Shown here one piece after another: positions 1-12,800 of a stretch of DNA of 64,000 bases. Location: assembly GCF_963675165.1 (NCBI RefSeq), contig NC_087379.1, forward strand, positions 7,160,339 to 7,224,338, in the 5' to 3' direction. The position numbers were made by a program, and so were the translations under genes. Source of the stretch: Halichondria panicea. Lineage: Eukaryota > Porifera > Demospongiae > Suberitida > Halichondriidae. Position 1 is the first letter of the stretch. The number at the start of each line of letters is the position of its first letter. The notes below the pieces were generated by a model that did not search any database, was not told where the DNA came from, and saw nothing but the letters and a program-made list of their open reading frames with translations.

Positions 1-263
1 TTAGATATGGGAGAGCTACCGTATCGTATTACTAGAATATTTTGCGCGCGAAAAATCTTTGCGAATGAGCCAAATCACAGCCTTTTGCGTTCTGACTATT
101 GCGTTCTGGTATATAGTGTTATACATTGTAACCCCCTGGAGCATGCCCCCCCCTCTTTGTGTGCATATATTAGAGTCCCCATAGCTTTCTCTTAAACACT
201 AGTAGAGTGTTCACCATATACGTATGTCACCACACACGTTCACTCCTCCCCTCCCTCGTGCAG
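1..263 (+). other. Intron 3' part of CDKAL1
   Basis: No open frame here resembles CDKAL1. The stretch ends in a pyrimidine-rich tract and CAG directly before the exon at 264, so it reads as the end of the last CDKAL1 intron. The rest of the gene lies to the left of the window. Confidence 0.6.
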
Positions 264-587
264 GTACTGGTCCCTAAGGACCCTCAACTACTGGGCAAGA
301 CATTCGAGGTCCTCATCACGACCACTGGGAAACACTTTCTGAAGGGAGACGTGGTGACCAACTCGTTGGTGAGGATCCCGCCACGCCCCGCCCCCCTACC
401 AGCCGGGGCCGTAAGCGGAGGACAAAAATGGAAAGAGGAACGATCTCCAGTTACCCCATCTCCACCTAAGACGTGGTATAGGAGTAGCCTTTGCTCAATT
501 GACTTGCTGCTACTGTTCTCAGCTTTGCTTGTGATTTGTGCTGGCATTTTGGTGCAATACAGACCATATTTTCCCATGTTTTCATGA
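264..587 (+). CDS. CDKAL1: CDKAL1 last exon (tRNA methylthiotransferase, C-terminus)
   Basis: This is the C-terminal 107 residues of CDKAL1, the radical-SAM enzyme that adds a methylthio group to t6A37 of tRNA-Lys(UUU). The exon opens after a CAG acceptor with VLVPKDPQLLGK and continues through GKHFLKGDVV, which matches the end of the TRAM RNA-binding domain (VLVPK..., GKHF.KG). A proline-rich linker follows. A hydrophobic segment (CSIDLLLLFSALLVICAGIL) then lies near the TGA at 585-587, matching the C-terminal membrane anchor that places CDKAL1 in the ER membrane. The radical-SAM and UPF0004 domains are outside the window. The order TRAM, linker, tail anchor is diagnostic of CDKAL1 rather than of bacterial MtaB. 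Coding frame and stop are read directly; the assignment is from family knowledge. Confidence 0.85.
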   Translation, partial: VLVPKDPQLLGKTFEVLITTTGKHFLKGDVVTNSLVRIPPRPAPLPAGAVSGGQKWKEERSPVTPSPPKTWYRSSLCSIDLLLLFSALLVICAGILVQYRPYFPMFS

Positions 588-771
588 ATCATTATTATTT
601 TTGTTCACCATTCTGTAATGAATTCATGTAATTATTATTAATTGGACAAAAATCGTTTCATTAGAAAAAACTCGGTTTAGTTAGTATAATTATTTTGTGA
701 CGATTCGTACCAGATCTTTAAAATTATGTAAAACCAGACTTGTCCCTGAGCTAGCTAGAGGGCTTGTCATA

Positions 772-1570
772 ATGTCTGAAGACAGTGACTTCCCAGGTCT
801 GAATAAGAAACACGGCTTCTTCAAAGTCATTGAACGTAACCAAAAGGATAGAGATGATTATCATCACAAGCAGGAGCCCATCAAACAGGTTCAAATCTGT
901 TTAATTAATTAGATTTCCAGGTGCATGTTATTGCTAGTGATTGTGTACGTACATGTATGCTTTAAACGTTATCTAAATGCAAACCTGTCTGCATTCACTC
1001 TACAGGCTCGAAGTGGGGCAGTAAAGAGTGAGAGGAGGCCTCAGCGACGACCCCCTGCAGAGCTGTACCGACCCCCCATACAAAAGGGGGAGGGGCTGTA
1101 CTGCATCGAGATAGAGGTGGTCCCAGGGAAATGGCACCAGGAGGTCATTGAGGAGGTACGTGGGCGGGGGAACTAAACTATCTCCAATCAATCTAGCCAT
1201 TACTCATTTTGCTACGTACATGTACATACTTTTGTGTGCACACTTATCCTTCTTGACACCTTCCCTCAAGCTGTTAATGCTATATACACCTATTATATTA
1301 AATTGTCACCTTCCCTTTATAAGCTGGGCCTAACCTGTGTCTACTATGATCTCATTCCTTTATATGTTACTTTCCCCTCATGGAGGAGGGGGGCTAACTT
1401 ATATATTTATATTACATGTACACGCACCTATTGTCCTTTGCTTGCTCATGCAGACTGGGCGTGGGCGGGAGGTATCAAGGTCTATCTCACGACAGTACAG
1501 ACTGGACACTGTCAAGCAGCAAGCTATTAGTGAACTGATCTCGGAATTTGAATCGAGTCTTGAACTGTGA
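772..1570 (+). CDS. C2orf68: UPF0561 family protein, C2orf68-like
   Basis: Three exons, 772-888, 1006-1155 and 1454-1570, all joined in phase 0 with GT-AG introns, give a 127-residue protein. The N-terminus has KHGFFKVIERNQKDRDDY, closely like the NHGFVHHIRRNQIARDDY block of human C2orf68 (UPF0561). The middle is basic and proline-rich (RRPQRRPP). The C-terminal half (GLYCIEIEVVPG ... ISELISEF) parallels the human LFCLEYEADSG ... LRIQEEI segment. No function is established for the family. It is shorter than the human protein (about 166 residues), mostly in the linker. The ATG at 772 is chosen because it starts just before the conserved block; an open frame continues upstream to 697 but is not family-like. 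The gene follows CDKAL1 on the same strand and converges with the oxidoreductase gene. Confidence 0.75.
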
Positions 1571-1770
1571 CAATTGAACTATATATCTATGTCAGCCTAT
1601 GCTAATAATTATGTTAGCCAAATATCACTTTCGAATCACTTGATTATCATCATTATTTGAATATTTATGAATTTCAAATTTTAAAACTGTTTTACATGTA
1701 CAATTGCAAGGTACACAACTATATATAAACACATAGTTCAGAGTTCTCTGCAGGTGGTGTGTTGATGAGG
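1571..1770. other. Convergent intergenic spacer
   Basis: AT-rich 200 bp between the stop codons of the C2orf68-like gene (+) and the oxidoreductase gene (-). Both transcripts must end in or across it. No RNA gene or repeat was seen. Confidence 0.6.
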
Positions 1771-3490
1771 TCAGAGGTCAACTGCCCTCCCCTCCTTCAG
1801 AGACACCTCACACGCATCAGCCACTCTAGTAGCCAGCAACGTCTGTTCCCGAGTCACACACGATGGCTGGGTGGGGTCTCGTAGCAGTGTGATGAAGTGG
1901 TCCAGCTCCAGACGATAGGCCGCCTCGTAGCGTTGAGGGAAAGAATAGAGGAGGGGCTTCATGGTGACCCCACCATTTGCCGAGAGAGAGACAGAATCCT
2001 CACTCACGTTCTCCACACGGAGCATACCCTTCTCTCCCAGCACCTGTGTGTGTGTAGAAAAGAGAACGTTTAATGAGTTGGCAATTACAAATTAGCATAG
2101 AAACGAATGCTCCTGTCTGAAGATGGGCACTCTAAGATAGCTGTCAAATCATACACCTAAGCATAAAGAAGCAAGGACCCCCCCCCCCCCCCCACCTCAG
2201 TAGTATGGTAAATGTCTGAAAATTTGGCCATCGAAGTTAGATTATATCACCAGGCCTTTGTTTTTGTTTTCTAAAAACCACTTCAGTAAAATGCTTTGTT
2301 TTCGTTTTCTTAAAAACTACCTCAGTAAAAATAATACTTAGGTGTATATAGGTTCTTAGATCTGTATTTTTTGTGAAGAGATACAGCTCTTAGTACATAA
2401 TTACCAACTACACTGTTCGCTCACCTCCAGTCGCTGGTCATAGCCGTAGCTAGAGTGCCTGTTCAGGTCAATAGTAGCGATGACTCCACTCGGGAACTTG
2501 AGGATGATAGCAACAGTGTCGACGTCTCCAATGGATCGTATTCCCTCATCAAAAGCACTCCCCTCAGCCATCACCTTCACAGGTTGCTCCCCCACCACCC
2601 AGCACACCATGTCTATATCGTGTACTGCACAATCATGGAACATTCCATTCGAGATCTTCAGATAGGCCAGCGAGGGAAGGGGGGAGTCCCTACTGCAAGT
2701 CTTGATCTGATACACGCGTCCAATTTTCCCTGCTCTCACTTGATTGTACACGTTTCGCATGCCAGCGTCGAATCTTCGATTGAAGGCACAGTACAGAGGT
2801 CGCCCGTTCTTCTCGGCGATATCGTAGCAGGCACTGACGTCTCTAATGTTACCAGCGATGGGTTTCTCACAGAACACGCCTCTCCCCGCCTCCAGGGCTC
2901 TGCGCACGTAGTACTCGTGGGAGTCGGTCGGAGTGGCCACAACAACGGCCTCCACTTCAGGGTCCTTGAGAACTATCTGTGCACGTAAGAAAGTGTTCAC
3001 ACATAAAATTATAATATATAAACAGACACATCATTTTGAGTACATGCAGTTAGGCAATGGATGCATATTGGTGGGAGGGGCAGGGGAATTTCCCCTATGC
3101 AAAAGCCCAAAATTACGTTATCACAAACGTAGGCCCAATTGACAGAGGTAGGTAGTGTGTACAACTATATATCGCAATCTGAACATACCCAGTGACACAG
3201 TGACACATGCATGCGTAGGCCTACATGCATTTACTCATAAGGCATTAACTTTATACCTCATCAAACTGTTCCTTGCTGACTGGTTGTACGTGGGTCATAT
3301 GATACTCTGCCAGACACCCGGCAATTCTCTCCAGCACACCCTCCTCTCCGATCATGTCCACCACATACTTGAGTCTGGCGTGGTGATTCTGTCGTATACC
3401 ATGGAAGTGGATCTGACCTGCTCTCCCAAACCCACACAGAGCTACACCAACCACTCTGTTACTGTCCTCACTGGCCATGGGGAACTGCAC
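1771..3490 (-). CDS. Gfo/Idh/MocA family oxidoreductase (inositol 2-dehydrogenase-like)
   Basis: Three exons on the minus strand, 3490-3257, 2976-2425 and 2043-1771, joined in phase 0, encode 352 residues (348 if the second ATG at 3478 is used). The N-terminal Rossmann fold shows the dinucleotide loop CGFGRAGQIH. Then come VVATPTDSH and the family signature CEKPIAG (the catalytic-region EKP). The second domain has HDCAVHDIDMVCWVVGE, the substrate-side histidine/aspartate motif of inositol-dehydrogenase-like members. Length and motif order fit the roughly 340-residue family of NAD(P)-dependent sugar or inositol dehydrogenases. Substrate cannot be told from sequence; myo-inositol is an inference from the HDID motif. 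Its start lies about 340 bp downstream of the VPS13D stop on the same strand. Confidence 0.85.
2044..2424 (-). other. Oxidoreductase intron 2 with poly-C tract and short tandem duplication
   Basis: This intron holds a run of about 17 C residues near 2178-2194. It also has two adjacent copies of a segment of about 35 bp (around 2258-2332, ending CTCAGTAAAA or TTCAGTAAAA). Nothing else was recognised. Confidence 0.6.
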
Positions 3491-3833
3491 CCTCTATAAC
3501 TGCTAGCTCTTGCTATTCAACTCTGTGTAGTACATGCAGTAGCTAGCTAGCTAGCTATAGTCTTTGTACTAATACTAAGGTACAGACTGTCATGTGGTTT
3601 AGAGTGAAATCTGATTATGGGATGGGTAGATGTCCCAGTAGATATCATCTGGCACCAATTTAGACTCTATTTCTTGTGTTGGGTTGTGCACAAAATTAAT
3701 TGCATTGACTCTAATAAATAAATTATTGTGGCATGTAATAAATACCACAGTAACAACAAGGGCGTATATATTATGCCCTCGGTAACAATTCATAATTAGT
3801 ATACAGAAAAATGAGAACTGAAAAATTAATTAT
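3491..3833. other. Spacer between VPS13D stop and oxidoreductase start
   Basis: About 340 bp, AT-rich, with a short TAGC microsatellite near 3540-3556. It should contain the VPS13D 3' end and the oxidoreductase promoter. No specific signal was identified. Confidence 0.4.
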
Positions 3834-6800
3834 TTACCAGATTGTCTCACACTGAAGCCTTAACGTTCTAACAACATGCTTCTCTTCCTCGTGAAAGTTC
3901 TTGGCATAGTTGATCAGTTGAGCTACCTGCAGTCAAGAATTAAAGAGAGGGTAAAAATCGATTACACCTCACTGCCATGACAACGTGATGTCATACGTAC
4001 CTTGTGAGCTTTGTTCTCGTCCGAGCACTTGTATTTGGGAGCCCTATACGAGGCGTCCTTGTCAATGAGGGACAGCACTATATACACAGTGGGGATGCCT
4101 GCAGGGCGGGAATGGGGTAGTGGGTGAGGAGGTTAATCGTGCTCGGAGCGAGCTAACTTCAACACAACGTGGTTAACATGTAGTCTGACCACAGCCCACG
4201 GTATAACTATAATTATGGCAGTTATATACCTTACAGAGACTCGTACATTAAGAGGATCGAATTAATTATGACAACGAACAAAATCAATGTATTTAATCTC
4301 ATAAAACACTTGCGTAACTCAGTACAGAGGATTTCGAGATATGGTTGATTAGGTATGGACAACATACCTCATTCACACACTGTGTACGTTTACTTATCAC
4401 TAATGCAATGGTCATGGTTGGCTGCTCCAGCTTTTACGTAGCTATAGCAACCAACCTGAATTCCTCTGTATTAGGCACTCACTTGATTTCCCCTTGGCTG
4501 GTCTGCACTCAGCGAGCTCGTCGAGGGGCACACGAGAGTCGAGGGTCTTGGGGTCGGGGGGACTGTCTCGGAAGAAGTAGAGGAACTGGGACGAGATGAT
4601 CACTTTCATACGGTCCTTCCGATTGGACGGACACTCGTAGAGTAGCTCATATGACACCAATCTATGAGGGGGGGTGCCAAACACTAACAATAGCGCACAG
4701 GCTATACATAAACATTCATGAGACGTCATTATTTCTCAACTGAATTTCTACTACAATACAGTAGGAAAGAGAGACGTTTAAATGATGTGTTTCAATCCAA
4801 AATTGGTTGGGGGAATAATTATGGTATTTGGCCGAAATAGGTATAATCTGTTTACGTGATCTCAATATTGATGGTACCATTTGATTCGTCTCTTTCTAAG
4901 CTTTCAGAAAATCAGAAAATCGTTGAAATTGGATCTACGGAATTTAAATTACGACAGCTGAAATATTTCCTGAACCATAAATGAAGGGGGGGGGGGGGGG
5001 TAAGTTGAACATCTTTCAACAGCAATAACTTTGGTATCGTTGATCCAATGTTAAACATTTTATGATTTTCTGAAAGCTTAGAAAGAGACCTTTCAAATGA
5101 TGTGTTTTAATCCAAAATTTCATCGGGGCCCTAATTTGTCATTTTTCGGCCTTGGACCATGGGCTATAATCCATGGTATGGCCAAATTAGCAAATATTTT
5201 TATCTTTCAAATATGAATACCATTTGAAAGGTCTCTTTCTAAGCTTTCAGAAAATCATAAAATTGTTGAAATTTGAATCACAAAATTTAAGTTATGGCGA
5301 CTGAAAGAGTCCCAGAGCCATTGATTACACGTTGAACAGCCATAAACTTTAGTATCATCTCATAAATAGAACTCTTCTTGTTTATAATTATGGTATGGTA
5401 AACACTTATTAAATATCAATATCAAGATCTATTGATCGCTACTTCCTGCACTACTTCCTGCACGGCACGTGGCTATTACTATAAGTATCACAGCCACAGT
5501 ATAATGGTGTTCCACTCACTTTTCGCTGACCTCCCCGTCTGTGAGCCTCATGAGATATTCCTGTCCCCTCGCCTGAGATATAGAGTAGGGAGTGAGTGCT
5601 CCACTCGCCCCCACACAGCAGCGGGTGTGACGGACAGGGGTCGGAGTGTAACGGGACACTCGACTAGTCGTCTCTCTGAGAGCAGCCGTAGTGCCTGAGG
5701 CAAAGTCAAACAGTCCAGCGACTGGTTTGGCCACAGTGCCAATCATACCCTTCCCAATACCAGCCAGGAAACCCTGAGAGGGGGAGGGGGGGGTTGAAGT
5801 ATGAAATGTACAAATCACTATAAATTATTTGTTGTATGCGTAAAAAAACTTTTTAATTTGTAAAAAATGTGGAAAAAAGTTTGAATGCTCCAGTTGAAGT
5901 GCAGCCAACCATGACCACTAATTGCGTACGTACACCGTACGTTTACACATGTGTGAATAGGTTGGCTGAACTTCATACATAAATTATCAACCTAAAATCC
6001 TCCGTTCTGTCCCACTCACCCCGATGCCGTACTCTTGTGCTCCCCTGTACGGCTGAGTGAGGATGGAGGTCACGCCCCCAAACACACCACTTGACAGCCC
6101 CATGAGGCCGGCCTTGAAATGGTCACTACTGCTCTGAGCACTCTCCCGTATCTGCTCCCTCTCTTCCTGGTAACTCGAGTCCAGAGTCGCTTGTCCAAAC
6201 ATGTGAGACACTGTGCCCGTCAACTGTAGAGGTAACGACACAGAGTAGTCGACATGGTAACCATATTGTAGCACTACCAAACAGCTATTAAATGCATACT
6301 TTAGTTTTGAAATCGGACGTTCCTAACTCAAGTTATGGATATTAAGAAAGCTCGGAAAAAAGGATCGACCTACTTCTAGCCAGTCCTACGCTTTTTTCCA
6401 TAAAAAGGACAATTTGGGCCTGAAAACGATCACTCATTTTAGGTATAATTATCAGTTGCATGTATCTACCTTTGAGGTGGTATCGGACATGCCGTGGGTG
6501 ACATCTCTCACCAATCCAAACACATCCGGCTGTGCTGCTATGAGACCAGTGACCCCTGAGGCTACGTCCGTGAGCAGCCCCACAGGGTTGCCTAGGAAAT
6601 CCACAGAGCCCAGGATCTTGATGGACTGGCTCTTCACAACCTGGAGAGGGGAAACACGTACTTCATTTTAAGGGGACACTAAAAATAATTATATGGTTTG
6701 CAAAAACTATATTATGGAGCAAATATCCAAACGTCTTATATTTAGAGTGTCGCTAAAATTGAAATAATTATACATTTGCGAGACGGGAGGACTTACTCCT

Positions 6801-9800
6801 TTGTAGTGCTTGGTGAGGGAGTCCACGTACAGACCCACGCCCCCTAGTGTGTGTGCCTGGTGGAAGCCATCCAAATAGATGGGAGACTCAAACTTGACGA
6901 GGGGAAAACCGAGACGACGTTTTATCTTGAGCAAGTCGAGTGGCAGCTGTGAGGTAGTGAGCATGCTCACACGTAGCTCTATGTCCGAGATCCGTATGTG
7001 CTCAAAGTAGATCTGCATAGAGCCGAACTTTGAACTCAACGGAGGGCTAGTCCTGTGCAGCGTAAGCATGGTCATCATCTCCTCCTCTTTCGCAGCCTCC
7101 TCCTCCTTGGCTTGTCCTAGCCCAGCCCACTGGAGCAACTTGAACAACAGTCGTTCTTCCAAGAGGAGCGTCACATCACGAACTTTAACTTCAAGCAGCT
7201 ATACGAAAATATATGAAAATGAATGCTGATCGAGAGATGTACGTACATACATGATTGTATAAAGCTATATTAACGGACCCAGCGTCTAGTGTATATCACA
7301 GCGCCTTTAAAATAGCTCCAATTTCAGCAAAATTGGGTCAATTTATTTCTATTTGAGTGCCTTTTTCAACTTTCAGAAGAATATAAATGGGATCTCCACT
7401 AAACCAGGTCCTAATAAGGCGATAAGTAATGAGTGTGTAGACGCTCACCTTGAAGACCTGTGCAAAGGGTGACTTGTGAGGGACCTTCTCAGCCACTACT
7501 TTGAGGATGGGGTAACTGGACTCTATGTCCCCCGAGGGTGGAGGTGTGGGGTAGGCCAGCACCGGCGTGTTAGACCCAGCCAGGTTGTTGTCCACCTGAC
7601 AAGCGAGGGGGAGGGGGGGAGTGGTAACAATGTCATGTGATGGAATTATAAACTACATTCAAATGTGAGGAAAAGTTGTACCTACTTTCACCGTATTTAC
7701 TAAAAATACGACATTTTAGATATATTTCATCGATCATTATATAGCCATTTGTTCTGTGTGTAGATATTTTTTTTTGTGTTGCTTTAAATCGTACGGTATT
7801 CTTATATTGTGAGAAATAGCTGTAGCTATCATACCTACATGCATGTAGCTATCATACCTACATGCATGTAGCTATCATACCTACATGCATGTAGCTATCA
7901 TACCTACATGCATGTAGCTATCATACCTACATGCATGTAGCTATCATACCTACATGCATGTAGGTATGATACCTACATGCATGTAGCTATCATACCTACA
8001 TGCATGTAGCTATCATACGTACATGCATGTAGCTATCATACCTACATGCATGTACGTACCTGTATGTGCTGCACAGTAGCGTTGAGACATTGATGAATGG
8101 AGGAGGAGATGAAGTCAACCTGTAGTAGAGAGGGGGATAAGTTAGTAGCATCCATTAATTATCCTCTCCACTACTCACTCTAATCCCTGACAAGGTGGCA
8201 AAGATGAGTTCCTCAGGTACAGAGTTGATGAGGGACACGCCCACTCCTTCCTCCAGCACCAGCGATAGCTACATGTATATTAATATAATTATAGTGGTGA
8301 TATAATTATCGTGTATTATTATCGTGTAATAATCACATGACCTACCTCCATTTCTAGTGATGATCCGTCTCCTTCCTCGCTATCCCAGCTATTGTCATGG
8401 CAACTGTCGACATCAGAGGACTTGGCGGGAGCTACTAGACCGTGTTCCACAACTATCCAGTCGTTATGGGGACTAGTGTCCGTGTACTGAGTGAATGAAT
8501 GAGAATAATTAGCGGATTGGAAAGCCCGTGCTAAATACCTCGAGGCATGTTTTGTTATGCTCAAAAAGTATTAAGTCTGTAGTGTTATGTGGCTTATACC
8601 ATGTTAAATACTAGTGTCTTCTCATAGACATGGGGTTGAGTACGCATGCACATGACATTAAGAAAACACACGTTTGTGTGTGTTTTCTACTGTATATGCT
8701 CTTGCGGCTAGTACGACACGAGGCAAAGAAACGAGGCGTACATACCTTAGTGTTGACGTCTGTGACTCTGAGTGTTCTGGTGGGGCCATCTGATTGGACG
8801 CTCACTGACAGCACACCACTGCCGGGGGAGTGCTTCAAGCGACGCAGCATCTGCTCAGCGGGGACACACCCACCAGTCACAAAACCAAGGACAGCATCAA
8901 CACCTGAACAAGACCCGGAATATTAAAATGTGTTCACGCAATAACCAACAAAGCTAGCAATTAAGATTGTTAAAGCTCGTACGTGTACTAACCTTGTACA
9001 CTAGTATACATGTACGTACATATATATAAATTAGACGGTAGCAAATAAATCATAATTATGACTTGTATGGACAAATTAATGTTAGGTAGCATGATTCTAA
9101 AGAGACTCTGCAAAAAGAACTAGCCGGCCATAACTCTAGAACGAAGCTTATACCTTCTCTTAAGCTTTCGTAGCCGGGCTTGCTCTGAACACAGAGGTGG
9201 GGGGTGGTATCCAATAGCAACCGCCCTTCCTCAGTGAACCTCCAGGACTGACACTGAGCTCGAGTGGAACTAGCTCGTTTGATTACCAGGGGCACACTCA
9301 ACCCCACCCTCTCCGGTAATCGTCCACCAGCAATATCCAGGACCATGTTAGAGTCGGAGCGATGGGACGAGGCAATATGTACTAGCTGCCGAGAGGCGGA
9401 CATTCTCCATAGCTGGGTCCGACGATCAGTGTCCTGAGGGGGGGGGGATAGGTAACTGATGGTATATAAAGTTAATTATACTAGACGTCCAAAACAAGTC
9501 AGAAGAAAGGGGAAAGGGATTGTGGGGAAAACATTGCTAAAAAAGCTAATACAAATCAACGCTTTGCCAATCTTAAGTAGTTAATTTCAAACTAGCAGAC
9601 TATCTCACCTTTTTTTGGAATATGACAGCTGTTCCCTGAGGTACGTCCAGTACTAGCTGAGAGTGCCCCGCCCCCCTTCTCTCGTTATCACCACCGCCAA
9701 CGGCACACACGTAGAAATAACTCTCGTAGTATAGTTTACCACGAGTGCCAAAAGTGTTAAAATCAAACTCTTTGATCTCGTCAACTCCCTTCACCTGCAA

Positions 9801-12800
9801 ACAGAGCACCTCCCCCAACATGGGCTCGTCCCAGGAGTACGGCACTGATTGTCCAGGGTTCAAAGTGCATAGTTCTTTGGTCCGATTCTGATGATAAACG
9901 ACAGGCATTTGTGACAGGTTCTCGAGTCTAAAGGGTGGCGGGTAGTTGGCGGCATCAGAGAGGACAATCCGATAGGCCGCTCCAATCAGAGTGATCTCAC
10001 AACGTACGAACACAGAGTGTCCGAATCTCCCCCTCATGAGGATGTGAAATGAACGATCCTTGTCTAGCGAGAATCCCCCTGACCACTGAGAGTCTGACAC
10101 GTCCTCAACTCTGTGGGGGGTATCATAGTAGGGGTCAGATACACACACACAGTGGGGGGTACGTATCACAGCAGGGTAAGCAACACACAGGGAGACAGTA
10201 TGCTTTGGCTAACTCAATCTGACTATAATTAAGTTACAGTACTAACAGTTGTTGTACCTGATGCACAGTAGTTGGTCCAGGTCAATCCTTGGCCAGTGGA
10301 AGGCCACGATGGCAGTAGGCATGATCATAGGCACTCTCCTCTGCTCTACCAGTCTCTCCTGAAGAGGGGGGGGGGTGATGATAGAACAGTAGCTATGGCC
10401 ATCAGCCACTATTTGTTGACACAACGTTTCACTGCATGTACACACACTCACATGATCCTCTAGCTGGTGCCGCTGTAGATAGGAAATCTTGTACTGGGTC
10501 TTGTTCTCGAGTTGATAACGTGCTACCATAGTAACCACCCTCGTCCCATGGTACTGGCTCCGCCCACGTTGAATATCCACTCCAATCTGGTACTCCCTGC
10601 CAGAGGTCAAATGTGGGCGTTAGACATCATACACACACACACACACATTATTATCTCTTACCTGTCAGGGCGGCCATCTTTGGCCCGTACAAAAACACGA
10701 ATCATTCCGCTGCCGCTGATCATTCTAAATGGAGCACACCACACGGGCTGACCACCACCCAGATAGCGATACTGACTCCCCAATCTCATCATACACCTGC
10801 CATGGATACAGTATTTTGTGAATTGAAATAAGTTTATATCAACGACAATTTACAGTGTATGCACACTAGCCTCCACTAGCCTCCTTCACAAGGCCTCCAT
10901 CTTCAGTGGCTGTGCGGCCTGGGATCAAGGCTATATGCACACATACATGTACATGTACATATAGAAGGGGTTGCACAAGCTAAGGTAATCCTATTGAGGT
11001 TTGGGGGAGAAAGGGGGAGAGGGGGGACTCCCCTACAATTACAAACAGTGGATATAGAACAATAATGGCAATCGTGTATAAGTATGTACGTACAACTCTA
11101 TATACTCACGCTTCAATATAGTCTCCGTCCGAGTACGAGAAGAGAAGGGGTGTGGTTGTGGAGGCTCTCTCGTTCTCCTCCCCCTGTCCCGCTGCCACGC
11201 CCCCTACACCATCCTGATTAAACACCAGCGGTAGACCCGTACGGTTGATAAGCCAATACGTGCAAGTGATGGATACCTGCGTGGAGGGAACAGATCATAT
11301 CTCCCATATACCGTAACAGTGAATTGATGTGCCGGCCCATGCAGAACTTTCAAGGTGGTACATGCATTACAATTAACACACAGTAATTATGCCTCTTTTT
11401 ATAGCTAAACCGAAGGCCTAAGAGGTGGTTTATTATTTGTCTAGAGGTGGTTAGTACCAACCACCATGCAGTGTACCTGCATCTAACACCATACACACAT
11501 GCACACTGTGTGGGTTACTATTATATAGTTGCTGACCTTGATGGCAGTTCCGCCCACGGGTTCACAGCTCACGGAGAGTTTGAGTGGTCGCTGGTTACTA
11601 TCTTCTAGGGTCATCATCTGGAGCCGACCCACCGTATCCGTGGAAACAATACACGACTGACAGGTGACAAAGCCGTCCAATGCCACTCTAAACTCAATGG
11701 CCTTCATAGAGTCAACCTGAGAACAATCGAATAACAAATTATGGATTATATATTTCTTAAATTATTCTTTTCGATATAATTATGTACATGTACAAAATCA
11801 TAAGATGAAGTGGGACATCATCTCTAACAGCAATACTGCTACTGCTACATTATACATACATAGATATAATTATAGGAGCCTTAATTATTAATACAAAATT
11901 TTCAAAATACGGTATATGAGACTATATTGTACACATGCAGAAGTGTTACATACACAAATGAAAAATTTATTATGTAGACTACGTATAATAAATTATTAGC
12001 TAGGATACCGTAAGGTGACTACAGTTACTGGAAACTCACTGAGTAGATTGCAATCTCCTTGCCCCTCCTGACAACTGTCTTCACTCCATCACCGACCAGA
12101 CTAAACTGGAGGTCACACGGCAACAGGTTGGCAAGGGTTAGCGGTGGATACAGAGTGATAGTGTGTGCCGGGTACGGTTGCTGGGGGGACACGTCTAGCG
12201 GATAATTCTCTCGTTGTACGCTCACACAGAATTTGAAGGGAGCCCCTGGGCCCACACACTCTCTCGTGTGGCTAGTGGGTTGCTTGCCCAGGGCATGCCT
12301 CCAGGCTAATTGTCGACTACAGTGCTCCACGGCCCAACCGTGTGGCCTCACTCGAATGCTTTGCGATGTGAGGTGAAGTGGAACAGCCGTGTATCCTTTG
12401 ACCGGTAGCGTGGGGAGGAGGGTGGTCTGATTCGAGTCTTTTGATTGGTCGTCCTTGTTCGAATCCAGTCTCACGTCGAGTGGTAGTTCCATTTTGTTGA
12501 CAATGACCAAAGCTGATCGCACATTGACCACTTTCTGTGTATCGCTAAGGGAGATAGCAAACACCAATCGGACGGGGTCACGATTAGGGGGTAGCTCGGG
12601 GGCGGAGTCAAGATCAGAGTCGTTAGTCGGCCAAATCTCACGAAAGAAGACACCGATTTTGTCGACAGATATGGGGATCGTTATGGGCAACCAACCGGCC
12701 ACCTTGACCATCAGCTGGTGCACTACAAGCACTCGTGTGTCCTACAGGGGGGAGAGATATGTACCATGAGCAATTTTCGTTGGTGAAATTTTCGTACAAA

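Noticed and set aside
7-195. Open frame at the left edge as an extra CDKAL1 exon
   Set aside because: No resemblance to CDKAL1 and no splice sites that would join to 264 in phase.
2455-2988. Plus-strand 177-codon open frame
   Set aside because: Antisense to exon 2 of the oxidoreductase, whose family motifs and splice sites are clear.
7815-8059. CRISPR-like array
   Set aside because: The 23-bp units are directly adjacent without unique spacers, and the setting is an intron of an animal gene; it is a minisatellite.
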